DNA from: Actinomycetales bacterium
GTDB lineage: Bacteria > Actinomycetota > Actinomycetes > Actinomycetales > Microbacteriaceae
Assembly: GCA_015655415.1 (NCBI GenBank)
Contig: JAATFB010000022.1
Coordinates: 87,189-151,188, forward strand
Direction: 5' to 3'
DNA length: 64,000 nt
Positions 1 to 9,774 of this stretch are shown here, piece by piece. Within the stretch, counting starts at the first letter, position 1; each line of letters opens with the position of its first letter. Below the pieces are notes generated by a model. That model did not search any database. It was not told the DNA's origin and saw only the letters and a list, made by a program, of their open reading frames with translations. The translations under genes and the position numbers were made by a program.

Positions 1-3000
1 GTCGCCGACCGAGGCCGAGGTGCTCGAGCCGGCGCTCTTCCAGCCCTCCTCGTTGAAGTTGTACTGGTAGGTCACGGCGCCGCCGCCGGTGTCGGCGGGC
101 TTGCTCCACGTCAGGGTGAAGCCCGATGGCGCGTACTGGCTGTCCTTCTTCAGCTTGAGGTCGGTCGGGGCCGTCGGCGTGCCGTACGGGGTCACCGCGC
201 TGGAGGGAGCCGACCACGCGCCCCAGCCGTCCGCGTTGTGCGCCCGCGCCTGGAGCGTGTAGGTGGTGCCGTTCGTCAGCCCGTCGATCGAGGCGTTGCC
301 GAGCGGGACCGCCTTCGAGCCACGGACGCTTCCTCCAGCCAGCCACTGGACCTGGTACTGGTCGACCGCCTTGCCGTTGGCCGACGGCGTGACGGTGTGG
401 AAGCTCACGGTGGAGTCCCCGCCCTTGACGTCGGACGGCGGATCCATGGCGCCGGGCACGTCGTGGATGGTGACGTCGAGCTGGCCGATCGTCGCCCTGG
501 TGCGAGCGGGGTCCTTGGTCGCATCCTGCACCGTGTACTGCACGCTGACCACGCCGATGCCGGCGCCGCTGTCGGCGCTCACGGTGATGGAGGTGTCCGT
601 GAACGTCACGTGCGCGCCTGCGGGCCCCGCGACCTGTCTCGCGCCGGCCACGGTGAGCGGACGCCCGGGGAACGGGTTGACCCACGTGTCGTCGCTAGCC
701 GCCTTGGTGAACGTGTAGCTCGCGCCGCGCTTGATGTCGGCCGTCGCCGGCGGGCTCTTCTGCTGCGCGAGCGGCCTGGTCGAGCTCACCACCCTGACGT
801 TGACCGTGCCGGGGATCGAGGTGGTCGGCGAGTTCACCATGAAGCGGATCGTCGCCGTGGTCCCGGGTTGCACGCCGAACGGAGCCGAGACGGACAGCGT
901 CGCGCCGCTGGCGTCGGCCACGATGCCGCCGGACGCGCCCGAGAAGTCGGTGTAGGTGAGCCTGCTCAGGATCTCGGGGTTGGGGTGGTAGCTCGACGCG
1001 CGCAGGTCGACGGTCGCCGGGCTCTCGCCCGCCTCGATCGTCACGTTCGGGGGCGTGAAGGTGGGCGGGACGTCCGACTGGTCCGGGTCGCCGACCGTGA
1101 TGGGCAGCACCAGCGAGGTGACGCGATCCTTCGCCGCACCGGGCTCGCGCCCGTCGTCCACCGCGAAGGTGATGGCGGCGGGCCCGCGATAGCCCTTCTC
1201 CGCGGTGAACGTGAGCGTCTGGTCGTCGACGTAGGCCGATGCGGCCGAATGGGTCACGGCGACGGCGCCACGGCCCGTGATCTTCGCGGGTCTGCCCGAG
1301 GGCACGCTGACGATCTCGGACAGCCTCCACGTCTTGGTGCCGTTCATCGACACGATCTGCTGGGGCACCTTGACCTTCGGAGGCGGGGTGCCGTCTGAGG
1401 AAGGCGGGACGATGATGAACGCCTCGCCGGCGAGGCCGGTGGCCGGATCGGTGAGCGTGTACGCCACCGCCATCCTCTCGTGCCGCGGCCTGACCAGCAC
1501 CGTGCCGTCCCCGGCCGCGGAGGCGTACTTCGCGTTGGGCCCTGTCAAGGCCACCCTGAGCCTGTTCACGAGGTCGGAGGGGTTCACCGCCCCGTCGAGC
1601 ACGTCCACCTTCACCGAGCTCTTGCCCGCGACCTGATCGGGTTGCACGACCTGGTCGATGGCCGTCGGATACACGGGCTTCGCCTTGTCGGTGACGATCA
1701 CCTGCACGAAGGCGCTGTCCTGGCCGCCCTGTCCGTTGGTGATCGTGTAGCGGGCGACGTAGACGCCCTCCTTCTGCGGCGCCTGCACCAGGACGATCTG
1801 GCCGTGGACGGATGCCTTCAGCGCGGCGTCGACGTCGGAGAGCCTCTTCTCGACCGAGATGGCGTATCCGTTCGGGTCGGAGTCGTTCGCCAGCACCGGG
1901 ACGGAGGCTGTCTTGCCCGGCTTGACCTCGACGGTGTCGTTCACGGCCACGGGCGGCTGGAGGCTGGAGGGCCTCGGAATGACGCCCACGCGCACCGTGC
2001 CGGTGGCGCTCTTGCCGTATGTGTCGGTGACCTTGTACGTGAACGTGTCGGTGCCGCCGGAGCCCGGGTACGCCTCGTACGTGAACGAGTCGGACGTGGA
2101 GTGCGAGATCCTGCCGAGCGTCGGCTGGCTCACGATGCCGTCGAGGGTCGCCGAGTCTCCGTCCGCGTCGATCCCGTACAGCGGAACGGTGACGGGGATG
2201 CTCGATCCGGCGAACGCGCGCGCCGTCAGGGTCCCGGGAGAGGGCGGCTGGTCCTTGCCGTTCCTGGCCGTCACCACGAACGTGACCGTCGCCACGGCGG
2301 TCTGCTGCCACTTGTCCGCGATGCTGTAGGACACCGAGTACTGACCGGGTGTGGTGGGCGCCTGGTAGCGCACGGTCTTGCCGCTGACGAATGCCGTCGC
2401 ACCCGCGCCCTCGTTCGAGACGTCCTTGAGCCTGGCGTCGAGGCTGAACGTCTCGTTGTCGGGCGAGTAGTCGTTGTCGAGCACGTCGACCGTCGCCACG
2501 TCGCCGGCGCGGACGGTCGCCGTGTCGTCGACGGCGACCGGCGGCTGGTGGACGACGAGCGGCGGGATGGGCACCACCGTGATGGTCGAGTCGGCCTCCT
2601 TCAACCCGTCGGAGACCACGTAGTTGAGCTGCACCTGCTGCGGCAGCACCGCGGGCGAGGTGATCTTGACCACCTGGTTGTCGAGCAGCTCGACGTTCAC
2701 CGCGGCAGAGGCGTCCGTCTTGGCGACGCTGCGCACCGCCAGCACCCGGCCGGTCGGAGAGGAGTCGTTGGCGAGCGGATCGACCGTGGTCGTCTCCCCC
2801 GGACGCACGTACGCGTCGTCGGCGACGGCCACCGGCGCCGCGCCGCCGCCGCCGTCCGAGACGTCCACGCGGATGAGGCCGGCCGTCGTCTTGGCGCCCG
2901 CCCCCAGCGTGTACTTGAGGTAGTACTCGCCCGCCTGGGCGGCGGTCATGGTGACCGTGCCCTTCTGCGGGTCGCTGCTCACCGACGGGTCGGCGGGGCC

Positions 3001-4893
3001 GCTGTCGGCGTTGGCGCCCACCAACGCAAGCTCGTCGCCCGACGGCGACAGATCGTTCTCGAGCGGGTCGACGCGGATCGACTGACCCGCGATCCCCGAG
3101 GCGAAGTCCGGCGTGGCCACCGGGTCGAGGGACCCCTGCGGCTTCACGGTGACGATGAGCGATCCGCTGGCGCTGGCGTGCCCGTCGGTCACGGTGAAGC
3201 GCACCTCCTTCACGCCCGCCTGGCCGTTCTTGCTGGTGAACGTGACCTTGCCGTCGGGCTGGAACTGCACCTGGTCGTCCGTCGTGGCCTGTGCCGACGA
3301 CAGCGAGATGTCGTCGCCGTCGGGGTCGCCCCAGTCGTCGAGCACGTCGTAGGTGACCGACTGGCCGACCTCCACGGAGGCGGCGCTCTCCCGCTTCGAC
3401 GCCGGTGCGGAGTTCTGGGAGGCCGCGTGCACGGTGGCGTTCACCTGGGCCGTCGCCGTGCCGCCTCGCCCGTCGTCTACCGTGTAGCGGAACGAGACGC
3501 TGCCGGCCACCTCAGGCGGCACGGTCAGCTGCACGGCACGGCCGCCCTCGATCACGTCCAGTCGGCCCTCTGATGCGGGCACGGCCGTGACCTGCGTGAC
3601 CGTGAGCACGTCGCCGTCCTGGTCGGTGTCGTTGTCGAGCACGGGCAGTACGGTGGAGCGGCCCGCCCGCACTCCGAAGTCGTCGTCGACCGCGGTGGGC
3701 GGGTGGTTCAGGCTCGTACGATGCGCAAGGGTGTCCTGGAACGACTGCAGCACCGGCTTCTCCTGGCCGGTGTCGCCGTTGACCTGCGAGTCGTTCGGCT
3801 TCAGCGTCGCCCAGTTCTGCACCAGGCGCATGTGGCTGGAGACCACCCAGGCGTCACCGTTGCGCAGGTTGTTCAACGCGATGACCCCGTGGTTGACCCG
3901 GAACTCGAGGTCCTGGCCGCTGACCTGTTGGGCGATGTCGACCCCCGCAGACGGCTTGCCGTCGCAGGCGTAGAGGTACCGTGCCGCTCCGGCCCAGGCC
4001 CCGTACGAGCATCCGTTCAGCCACACCGGGGCGGAGACCTGGTCGGTTCTGCCGACCGCACGGCGGATGCCGGCGCCGACGATCTCGACGTGCCCGCCAC
4101 CGATCGGAGCCTTCAGCAGGCCGCCGCCCGAGGCCACGAGCACGTACGCGTTGTCCTCCCCCGGCTGCTGGATCCGCAGCCCCTTGGCCGGCAGGTCGAC
4201 GACGGTGCCGGTGCCGATCAGCAGGCGGTTGCGCGCCGTGTCGAGCAGCACGGGATGGTCGCCGACCGCGGAGAGCTGGAAGCTGCGGGGCACGTCCACG
4301 CTCGACGATGTGCCGCCGGCCCCGGGATGGTCGACCCGCACGAGAACATGCCTGGTCGGCGACGCGGCGTAGACGACGCCCTCCTTGGTCACCACGGTCT
4401 TCGTGCCGGCGCCCAGCCTGGCGGTCGGCCTCGTCTTGGAAGGGTCGAAGGCGAGCCGTGACGACGCGTCGAGCACCCAGACCTTGCCGTCGGGCGAGGT
4501 GATCGCCACCGTGCTCCCGCCGTACGCGACGGCCGATCCCGCCGGGATGCTGACCCGGTCCACCAGTGAGACGAACGCCGGATCGATGCGCTCCAGCGTG
4601 CCGTTCTTCGCGTCGGTGAGGAAGTACGCGGCTCCGTCCTGCAGGACGTCCAGATCGCTGGAGGCCCCGGTGACGGCGGCGTCGAGCTCGTCGATCTGGT
4701 GGTTGAGGCGGCCGCCCATCAGCCGGTCGCCGTTGGTGACACACACGTCGCGCGAGTCGAGCTTCACGTCGTCGGTCGGGAATCCCCTGTGCAGCACCGC
4801 GAATGTGACGGGCACCGCCGCCACCAGCGCGATCACGACCGCGGAGGCGATGGTCTTGTGCGATCGGATCCACGCGGCGAAGATCCTCAGCAC
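1..4893 (-). CDS. Giant membrane-anchored Ig-like/fibronectin III surface protein (C-terminus beyond window)
   Basis: The reading frame is open from a GTG at 4893 to base 1: 1631 residues, no stop, so the C-terminus lies outside. The GTG has a strong AGGGGGAG ribosome site 8 nt upstream. Residues about 14-33 form one hydrophobic segment after a short Arg/Lys-containing N-terminus (type II anchor). Residues about 45-370 look like an extracellular propeller-type region. From about 400 a roughly 100-residue module recurs, each with a VLDNDxD-like motif (residues near 414, 514, 612, 705, 805, 1003), as in bacterial Ig/cadherin-like repeats. The last 150 residues contain one complete FnIII domain (AHNADGWGAWSAPS near its end) and the start of a second (GFTLTWSKPADTGGG). 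It is probably a cell-envelope protein. In related actinobacteria such genes sit beside kinase/PP2C/FHA genes, as here, so phosphosignalling may control it; that link is inference. Confidence 0.85.
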   Translation of the reverse strand, partial: MLRIFAAWIRSHKTIASAVVIALVAAVPVTFAVLHRGFPTDDVKLDSRDVCVTNGDRLMGGRLNHQIDELDAAVTGASSDLDVLQDGAAYFLTDAKNGTLERIDPAFVSLVDRVSIPAGSAVAYGGSTVAITSPDGKVWVLDASSRLAFDPSKTRPTARLGAGTKTVVTKEGVVYAASPTRHVLVRVDHPGAGGTSSSVDVPRSFQLSAVGDHPVLLDTARNRLLIGTGTVVDLPAKGLRIQQPGEDNAYVLVASGGGLLKAPIGGGHVEIVGAGIRRAVGRTDQVSAPVWLNGCSYGAWAGAARYLYACDGKPSAGVDIAQQVSGQDLEFRVNHGVIALNNLRNGDAWVVSSHMRLVQNWATLKPNDSQVNGDTGQEKPVLQSFQDTLAHRTSLNHPPTAVDDDFGVRAGRSTVLPVLDNDTDQDGDVLTVTQVTAVPASEGRLDVIEGGRAVQLTVPPEVAGSVSFRYTVDDGRGGTATAQVNATVHAASQNSAPASKRESAASVEVGQSVTYDVLDDWGDPDGDDISLSSAQATTDDQVQFQPDGKVTFTSKNGQAGVKEVRFTVTDGHASASGSLIVTVKPQGSLDPVATPDFASGIAGQSIRVDPLENDLSPSGDELALVGANADSGPADPSVSSDPQKGTVTMTAAQAGEYYLKYTLGAGAKTTAGLIRVDVSDGGGGAAPVAVADDAYVRPGETTTVDPLANDSSPTGRVLAVRSVAKTDASAAVNVELLDNQVVKITSPAVLPQQVQLNYVVSDGLKEADSTITVVPIPPLVVHQPPVAVDDTATVRAGDVATVDVLDNDYSPDNETFSLDARLKDVSNEGAGATAFVSGKTVRYQAPTTPGQYSVSYSIADKWQQTAVATVTFVVTARNGKDQPPSPGTLTARAFAGSSIPVTVPLYGIDADGDSATLDGIVSQPTLGRISHSTSDSFTYEAYPGSGGTDTFTYKVTDTYGKSATGTVRVGVIPRPSSLQPPVAVNDTVEVKPGKTASVPVLANDSDPNGYAISVEKRLSDVDAALKASVHGQIVLVQAPQKEGVYVARYTITNGQGGQDSAFVQVIVTDKAKPVYPTAIDQVVQPDQVAGKSSVKVDVLDGAVNPSDLVNRLRVALTGPNAKYASAAGDGTVLVRPRHERMAVAYTLTDPATGLAGEAFIIVPPSSDGTPPPKVKVPQQIVSMNGTKTWRLSEIVSVPSGRPAKITGRGAVAVTHSAASAYVDDQTLTFTAEKGYRGPAAITFAVDDGREPGAAKDRVTSLVLPITVGDPDQSDVPPTFTPPNVTIEAGESPATVDLRASSYHPNPEILSRLTYTDFSGASGGIVADASGATLSVSAPFGVQPGTTATIRFMVNSPTTSIPGTVNVRVVSSTRPLAQQKSPPATADIKRGASYTFTKAASDDTWVNPFPGRPLTVAGARQVAGPAGAHVTFTDTSITVSADSGAGIGVVSVQYTVQDATKDPARTRATIGQLDVTIHDVPGAMDPPSDVKGGDSTVSFHTVTPSANGKAVDQYQVQWLAGGSVRGSKAVPLGNASIDGLTNGTTYTLQARAHNADGWGAWSAPSSAVTPYGTPTAPTDLKLKKDSQYAPSGFTLTWSKPADTGGGAVTYQYNFNEEGWKSAGSSTSASVGD

Positions 4894-5078
4894 GGTGTCC
4901 GCTCCCCCTGGATCCCTGGCTGCGTACGAGTCGATGCGTGCGTGGTCGCCGAGCCCGTACAAGCTAACACACGATGCGAGGCAGACATGTCCGTCTACTC
5001 GACGGCGACCGCGGGTGGGCACGCCGGGCGGGCGCGCCGGGCAGCGACCGCGGGCGGTCCGCCGGCCGCCGGTGGCGG

Positions 5079-5777
5079 CTAACCGGCCGCGCCCTCCCGG
5101 TCGAGCAGGGCGAGATCCTCCGGCCCGACCAGGTGGGTCGCCACCGCGTACTCGACCAGGCGCATCCGTCTGCTCGTTGCGAGCCTTCCCGCTCCGCCGC
5201 GCAGCCCGGCGACGCCGATCTTGTCGAGCTTGTCGCAGACGTTGTCCAGCTTCCGGTTGAACGTCGTGAGCGACCAGCCCAGGCGCGCCGCGGCGTCCGC
5301 GGATGTCGGCACCTCGGCCCTGCCGGGCAGCTGCTGCCTCAGCACCCCCTCGGCCAGGGCGACGACCAGCTGGCGCTGGCTGGTGGTCAGCGTCACGGGG
5401 CGGATCGTCGTGGAGCCGCCCGAGTCCTGCATGATGCGCGAGGTGCTGTAGAGATCGTCGGCATTGCGGATGGTGAGGTCGTAGGTGGTGGGCCCGGCGC
5501 TGAACATGACGTGCATGGTCTCGAACACGATCGGCAGGCGCGCCCCCGGAGACAGCCACGCCTGCACCCCGCCCGTTCCGTCCGTGATCGTGGCGGTCAG
5601 CAGTGTGCCGACGTTGCCCAGCCACCACATCCCGTGCTCGTCGAAGACCCGCAGGAAACGGCGGTGCAGGTACGGGTTGTCGTCGATGGACAGATCGGAC
5701 TCGCGTCCGATCGAGAAGTCGCCGGGGCTGTGCACCCGGTGCTCCTCACCGCAGAACTCGATGGTGACCGGCTTCAC
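5079..5777 (-). CDS. FHA-like protein with C-terminal helix-turn-helix-like region
   Basis: 232 residues from a GTG that overlaps the kinase stop as GTGA, so translation is probably coupled. Residues 20-45 carry FHA-like features: FSIGRESDLSIDDNPYLHRR, with the Gly-Arg pair and a following His-Arg-Arg where phosphothreonine-binding FHA domains have Ser-x-x-His. Residues about 130-190 (TTSQRQLVVALAEGVL through RLGWSLTTFNRKLDNVCDKL) resemble a winged or LuxR-type helix-turn-helix. A longer in-frame ORF exists upstream but lies inside the kinase gene and has no good start. A cytosolic protein that reads kinase phosphorylation and acts on DNA is plausible but inferred. No signal peptide or membrane segment is visible. 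Confidence 0.8.
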   Translation of the reverse strand: MKPVTIEFCGEEHRVHSPGDFSIGRESDLSIDDNPYLHRRFLRVFDEHGMWWLGNVGTLLTATITDGTGGVQAWLSPGARLPIVFETMHVMFSAGPTTYDLTIRNADDLYSTSRIMQDSGGSTTIRPVTLTTSQRQLVVALAEGVLRQQLPGRAEVPTSADAAARLGWSLTTFNRKLDNVCDKLDKIGVAGLRGGAGRLATSRRMRLVEYAVATHLVGPEDLALLDREGAAG

Positions 5778-7480
5778 GGCGAGCACGCCCGCAACGGATC
5801 CGGCGACGTGCGGCCGTCCCGCACGATCGCGATGTCGATGCACACGCTCGATCCGGGCGTGAGCCCGGTGACGGTCGCCGTCGGCCGATCGGTGGCGGAG
5901 GGGCCCCGCGTCGTCCCCTCCTGCTGCCACTGATACGTGTCGCCGGCCTTCGGCCTCGGGTTCTTCCAGGCGAACGTGACGCTCGTGCCGTCGGAGCTGC
6001 GCGTGACGGATGCCAGCTTCGGGTCCGGCACCTGCGACACGTCGATCGTGCCGTCGTCGCTTCCGGGAGCCGCCGTGCGCATACTCGTCGCGGCCCCGTG
6101 CGGCACCAGCAGCGCGAGGCCGGCGGCAGCGGCGCCGAGCACGAGGACGCACCCCACGACGATCGAGACGACCAGGCCGGCGCGCGGTCGCCGCTCGGCG
6201 GCGTTCGCGTACGGCTCGGCTGCCTCGGTGACGAGGCTAGCGGCAGCCTCCTGACCTGCTCGGCTCGCCTCGGCGGGGGCGGGGTGGGGCGGCCTCCTGA
6301 TGACGGTGTGCTCGGCCGCCCCCTCGGTCGCGGCCGCGGATTCCCGGCTCGCACGGTCAGATTCCGTCTCGGGCGACGCGACGACGGGGCCCTCGCGCAG
6401 GCGCGTGGCCTCGCCCGGCGGCTGGCTCGCCGAACGCGGCCCGGGATCGGGCGGGACCGGTCGGGATGGCGGCTGGGCGACGATGGTGGCGACCGGACGC
6501 ATCCTCGTCTCATCGGCCGTGTCCGCCTCGGGCTCGGGCCGGGCCGACGCGACCGCGAGGTTCGGGACCTCGATGCCGGTGGGGGTGTATCCCAGCTCGA
6601 GCTCGACGCGCTGCAACGCGCGGGCGAACTCGATCGCGCTCGCGAACCGGTCCTCGCGGCGACGGGCCATTCCGGTCGCCAGCACCGCCACGAGCGTGCG
6701 CGGCACGTCCGGTCGCGCGAGCGGGGTCACCGCGCCGCGCTCGATGCGCCCGATCAGGTCGAGGGTGCCGTTGGGCCGCCCGGGCACCTCGAACGGCGTG
6801 CGGCCGGCGAGGAGCGTGTAGATCGTCGCGGCGAGGGAGAAGACGTCGCTGCGCACGTCGGGCCGCGGGGCGTCCTCGAACATCTCCGGAGGCGACCAGG
6901 GCACCGAGAGCCCCACCGAGTGCCGCGTGGTGTCGCCGCCGTCTGCCGGCAGCGAGGACAGCGTCGTCGTGTGGGCGGGCAGCTCGTCCTCGAGGGTCGA
7001 CGAGATCCCGAAGTCGGTCAGCGCCGGCCAGCCGAAGTCGTTCGTGAGCACGTTCGCCGGTTTGATGTCGCGGTGCAAGATGCCCGCCGCGTGCGCCGTC
7101 GCGACCGCGCTCGCCACGCGTACGCCGATGCGCAGCGCGTCCTCCACGCCGAACCTCTCGCGCTTGTACCGTTCGGCCAGCGAGGGCCCTGAGCAGTACT
7201 CCATCACGAAGTACGGGCGATCGTCGGCGGAGACGTCGGCGTGATAGATCGTCACGATGTACGGATGCGCCGACAGCTGCGCCATCACGTTCGCCTCGGC
7301 CACGAAATGCGCGCGCGACTGCTGGTCGAGCTGGTCGGTCAGCAGCACCTTCACCGCGACCTTGCGACGCGGAAGCCGCTGCTCGTACAGGAAGACGTCG
7401 GAGAATCCGCCCGAGCCCAGCAGTCGTTCGTAACGGTAGCCGGGCAGGTCGGGCGCCTCGGACGGGGCCCTTCTGCTCAT
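5774..7480 (-). CDS. Transmembrane Ser/Thr protein kinase (PknB-like) with extracellular FnIII-type sensor
   Basis: 568 residues. The N-terminal kinase domain has every key motif: glycine loop LGSGGFSDVFL (residues 21-31), ATP lysine K44, catalytic HRDIKPANVL (136-145, D138), DFG at 156-158 and an APE-like PWSPPEMFED. A Pro/Glu/Ala-rich juxtamembrane stretch follows, then one membrane segment (VVSIVVGCVLVLGAAAAG), then about 100 outside residues resembling a single FnIII domain (SVTFAWKNPRPKAGDTYQWQ). Mycobacterial PknB has PASTA repeats in that position; here they are replaced by FnIII. The ATG overlaps the upstream FHA stop (ATGA) and its own stop overlaps the next FHA-like gene. The neighbouring PP2C phosphatase is the likely antagonist and the FHA proteins the likely readers. 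Confidence 0.95.
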   Translation of the reverse strand: MSRRAPSEAPDLPGYRYERLLGSGGFSDVFLYEQRLPRRKVAVKVLLTDQLDQQSRAHFVAEANVMAQLSAHPYIVTIYHADVSADDRPYFVMEYCSGPSLAERYKRERFGVEDALRIGVRVASAVATAHAAGILHRDIKPANVLTNDFGWPALTDFGISSTLEDELPAHTTTLSSLPADGGDTTRHSVGLSVPWSPPEMFEDAPRPDVRSDVFSLAATIYTLLAGRTPFEVPGRPNGTLDLIGRIERGAVTPLARPDVPRTLVAVLATGMARRREDRFASAIEFARALQRVELELGYTPTGIEVPNLAVASARPEPEADTADETRMRPVATIVAQPPSRPVPPDPGPRSASQPPGEATRLREGPVVASPETESDRASRESAAATEGAAEHTVIRRPPHPAPAEASRAGQEAAASLVTEAAEPYANAAERRPRAGLVVSIVVGCVLVLGAAAAGLALLVPHGAATSMRTAAPGSDDGTIDVSQVPDPKLASVTRSSDGTSVTFAWKNPRPKAGDTYQWQQEGTTRGPSATDRPTATVTGLTPGSSVCIDIAIVRDGRTSPDPLRACSP

Positions 7481-8910
7481 GCGCGCTCGACGCCCAGGGT
7501 CACTCCGCTGCCCAGATCGATCACGGTCCCTGCGATCACCGACGTCGGCTCCCCCGCGCGAAGCTTCTGCGGCGCCCGTCCCGGCAAGGCGATAACGGTG
7601 CCGTTGCGCGAGTGCAGGTCCGTGACCACCACGGTGCCCCCCTCGATCGTCAACTGGATGTGATTGCGCGAGATGTCGTGCTCGGCGCTGTCCACCGTGA
7701 CGAGGCTCGGCACCCGGCCGCCGCCCATCCTGCTCACGCTCGGGGCGCGGCCCACCACGACCATCCCCTCGATGGGCTCCTCGCCGCCGTCGGGAAGCCG
7801 CAGCCTGAACCCGGCCGGCGCCGCGAGCGCCTCCCGGTCCTCCTGCACCGGCGGCACGACGCTCGCCGAGGAGTCCGACTCGACGACCCGCGCGGCCTCT
7901 CGCATCGTGCGCAGATCGCCGCTGAGCACCGTCAGGCCGTCGTGGTCGCCGAGGCCGGACGCCGCGACCGCCGGCACCTGCGCCGTCGCGCCTGCCTCCG
8001 GCGGCGCGATCGACGTCCCGACCCCGCCGCGCGCCGGGTCGGGCTCGCCTCCCGGACCCTGAGGCTCACCGCCCACGCTCTCCGGCTCCCCGCCCGGGCT
8101 CTCAGGCTCCCCGCCCGCGCTCTCCGGCTCGGGACGCGCCGCGGCATCCTCGACGCTGCGCATCAGGGTGGCCCCGAACAGATGGTCGTAACCCGTGGTC
8201 TCGGGCGGGCCCTCGTCGGCGACGGGCTGTGCCGGTACGCCCGCTGCGACGACGGTCGCCTCGAGATCGGCCAGGGTGAGTCCGAGATCGGCCGTCCCCT
8301 CGCGCGGCCCGTCCGCAGGCCGCGGATGCTCGGCCGGCCCGGCGCTGTCCGCTGACGCCGCCTGGACATCGGCCACGCCGCTCGGCGCCGGCGCCACGGC
8401 GTGGCCCTCCGCCCGGAGCCCCGGCGCCGTGTCGGCGAACCCCTCGGCGAGCGACCCGAACGCGAGCGAGCTGACCCATGCCGCGCCGGTGAGGAACGGC
8501 ACCCGACTCCGGGATCGCGCGGAGGCAAGGCACTGCACCCGGAACCCGCGCACGCCCGGCACGGGTCGTTCGACCCACGTGGCGACGCCGCGGGCGGCGA
8601 TGTCCTCGTCTCCCGCGGCGGACTCGACCGACACTGCCGCCTCGCCGCGCACGATGAACCGGCAGTCCGAGCCCCCCTCGTCGTCCGTGGTCCACTCGGC
8701 CAGCGCGAAGCCAGGAGCGCTGGCGAGTCCGTTGCGAGTGAGCACATCGAGCACAGACTCGATGCCGTCGCCTCCGCAGAGTGCGCTCCACAGCCGTGCC
8801 ACGAGCTCGCGGTCCGGCTCGGGATCGTGCACGACGGCGATACGACCGGGGATGACGGCCGCCAGCCACCCGCCGGGCGCCGTGAGTTCGGCTGTGAGCA
8901 CGTTGGTCAT
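7477..8910 (-). CDS. FHA domain protein with central Pro/Gly/Glu repeats
   Basis: 477 residues. I chose the ATG at 8910 (MTNVLTAEL) because GAGGAG lies at the right distance; the ATG at 8955 would add a basic run not typical of the family. The last 110 residues are a canonical FHA domain: VVVGRAPSVSR, DISRNHIQL and the SRNGT pair that contacts phosphothreonine. The central region contains four 7-residue repeats of the type (A/P/V)GGEPES, coded by a 21-bp tandem repeat, and is probably an unstructured linker. The N-terminal 170 residues are a globular domain that I do not recognise. It sits between PP2C and kinase and overlaps the kinase start by 4 nt. It is a probable substrate or adaptor of that kinase. 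Confidence 0.85.
   Translation of the reverse strand: MTNVLTAELTAPGGWLAAVIPGRIAVVHDPEPDRELVARLWSALCGGDGIESVLDVLTRNGLASAPGFALAEWTTDDEGGSDCRFIVRGEAAVSVESAAGDEDIAARGVATWVERPVPGVRGFRVQCLASARSRSRVPFLTGAAWVSSLAFGSLAEGFADTAPGLRAEGHAVAPAPSGVADVQAASADSAGPAEHPRPADGPREGTADLGLTLADLEATVVAAGVPAQPVADEGPPETTGYDHLFGATLMRSVEDAAARPEPESAGGEPESPGGEPESVGGEPQGPGGEPDPARGGVGTSIAPPEAGATAQVPAVAASGLGDHDGLTVLSGDLRTMREAARVVESDSSASVVPPVQEDREALAAPAGFRLRLPDGGEEPIEGMVVVGRAPSVSRMGGGRVPSLVTVDSAEHDISRNHIQLTIEGGTVVVTDLHSRNGTVIALPGRAPQKLRAGEPTSVIAGTVIDLGSGVTLGVERA
8038..8125. repeat. 21-bp in-frame tandem repeat coding GGEPES units
   Basis: Four imperfect 21-bp units inside the FHA gene code for AGGEPES, PGGEPES, VGGEPQG and PGGEPDP. 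They differ at only a few bases, so copy number could change by slippage without breaking the frame. Confidence 0.7.
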
Positions 8911-8958
8911 CCTTCGCTCCTCGTCATCGTCGCGGCGATCGCGCCGGCGCCGCACGGG

Positions 8959-9774
8959 TCACCGGGCCCTGGGCCGGGTGTCCTCGAGATACTGCCGTCG
9001 GTCGGGACGTTCCACGGTATCCCCGTCGGCCTCCGCCGCCGGCCATGACGAGACGACAACAGCGGTCACGTTGTCGCGGCCCCCGGCCGCGATCGCGGCG
9101 TCCGTCAGCACGTCGGCCAGGCGATGGTCGTGCGGGTTCTCGCGCAGGATCGCCGCGATCTCCTCATCGTCCAGCTCCTTGCTGAGGCCGTCCGAGCAGA
9201 TCAGGAAAGTCTGCTCACCGGCGGCGGGCAGCATCCACACATCCACGTCCACATCGTCGGCAGCGCCCAGGGCGCGGGTGATCACGTTGCGTTCGGGGTG
9301 CCCGCTCGCCTCGGCGGCGCTGATCGCGCCGGCATCCAGCAGCTCCTGCACTGCGGAGTGGTCGACGCTCAGCTGGGTGAGCCGCGCGCCGTCCCAGCTG
9401 TACACGCGCGAGTCCCCGATGTTGATGATCATCCAGTACCGCGAGCCGCGGTCGCTGCCGTTCACCGCCACGACCCCGGCAAGGGTGGTGCCGGCGACGG
9501 CGACGCCGGACGCACCCGCGGCGGAGAGCGCTCGCACCGCGTCGTTGGCCGCCGCGATCTCATCGAGGACGTCGCCGGGGGTCACCCGCGCCCCCTCCGG
9601 CAGCCGCTCGCCGAGCACCCGAACGGCCGACCCGCTGGCGAGCTCGCCCCTGGCGTGACCGCCCATGCCGTCGGCCACGACGAAGACCGGGTCGCGTGCC
9701 AGCACGGCGTCCTCGTTGACCCCGCGCACGGCACCGACGTCAGTGCGAGCGCTCACCGCCAGAGTCAGCCTCAC
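8959..9774 (-). CDS. PP2C-family Ser/Thr protein phosphatase
   Basis: 271 residues from a GTG at 9774, preceded by AGGAG at about 10 nt; an ATG at 9801 is possible but would overlap the TerC gene by 62 bp. All metal-coordinating motifs are present: RTDVGAVRGVNEDA near the N-terminus, VVADGMGGHA, GTTLAGVVA, NIGDSRVY, SDGLSKEL and GGRDNVTAVVV. No membrane segment, so a soluble PstP-like enzyme that needs Mn2+ or Mg2+. It probably reverses phosphorylation by the kinase two genes downstream. Even with the later start it overlaps the TerC gene end by 35 bp, so the two are likely co-translated. Confidence 0.92.
   Translation of the reverse strand: MRLTLAVSARTDVGAVRGVNEDAVLARDPVFVVADGMGGHARGELASGSAVRVLGERLPEGARVTPGDVLDEIAAANDAVRALSAAGASGVAVAGTTLAGVVAVNGSDRGSRYWMIINIGDSRVYSWDGARLTQLSVDHSAVQELLDAGAISAAEASGHPERNVITRALGAADDVDVDVWMLPAAGEQTFLICSDGLSKELDDEEIAAILRENPHDHRLADVLTDAAIAAGGRDNVTAVVVSSWPAAEADGDTVERPDRRQYLEDTRPRAR

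Noticed and set aside
1480..3573. Long plus-strand open frame over the Ig/FnIII protein
   Set aside because: The minus frame is open for 1631 codons with repeated Ig motifs; the plus frame is its shadow.
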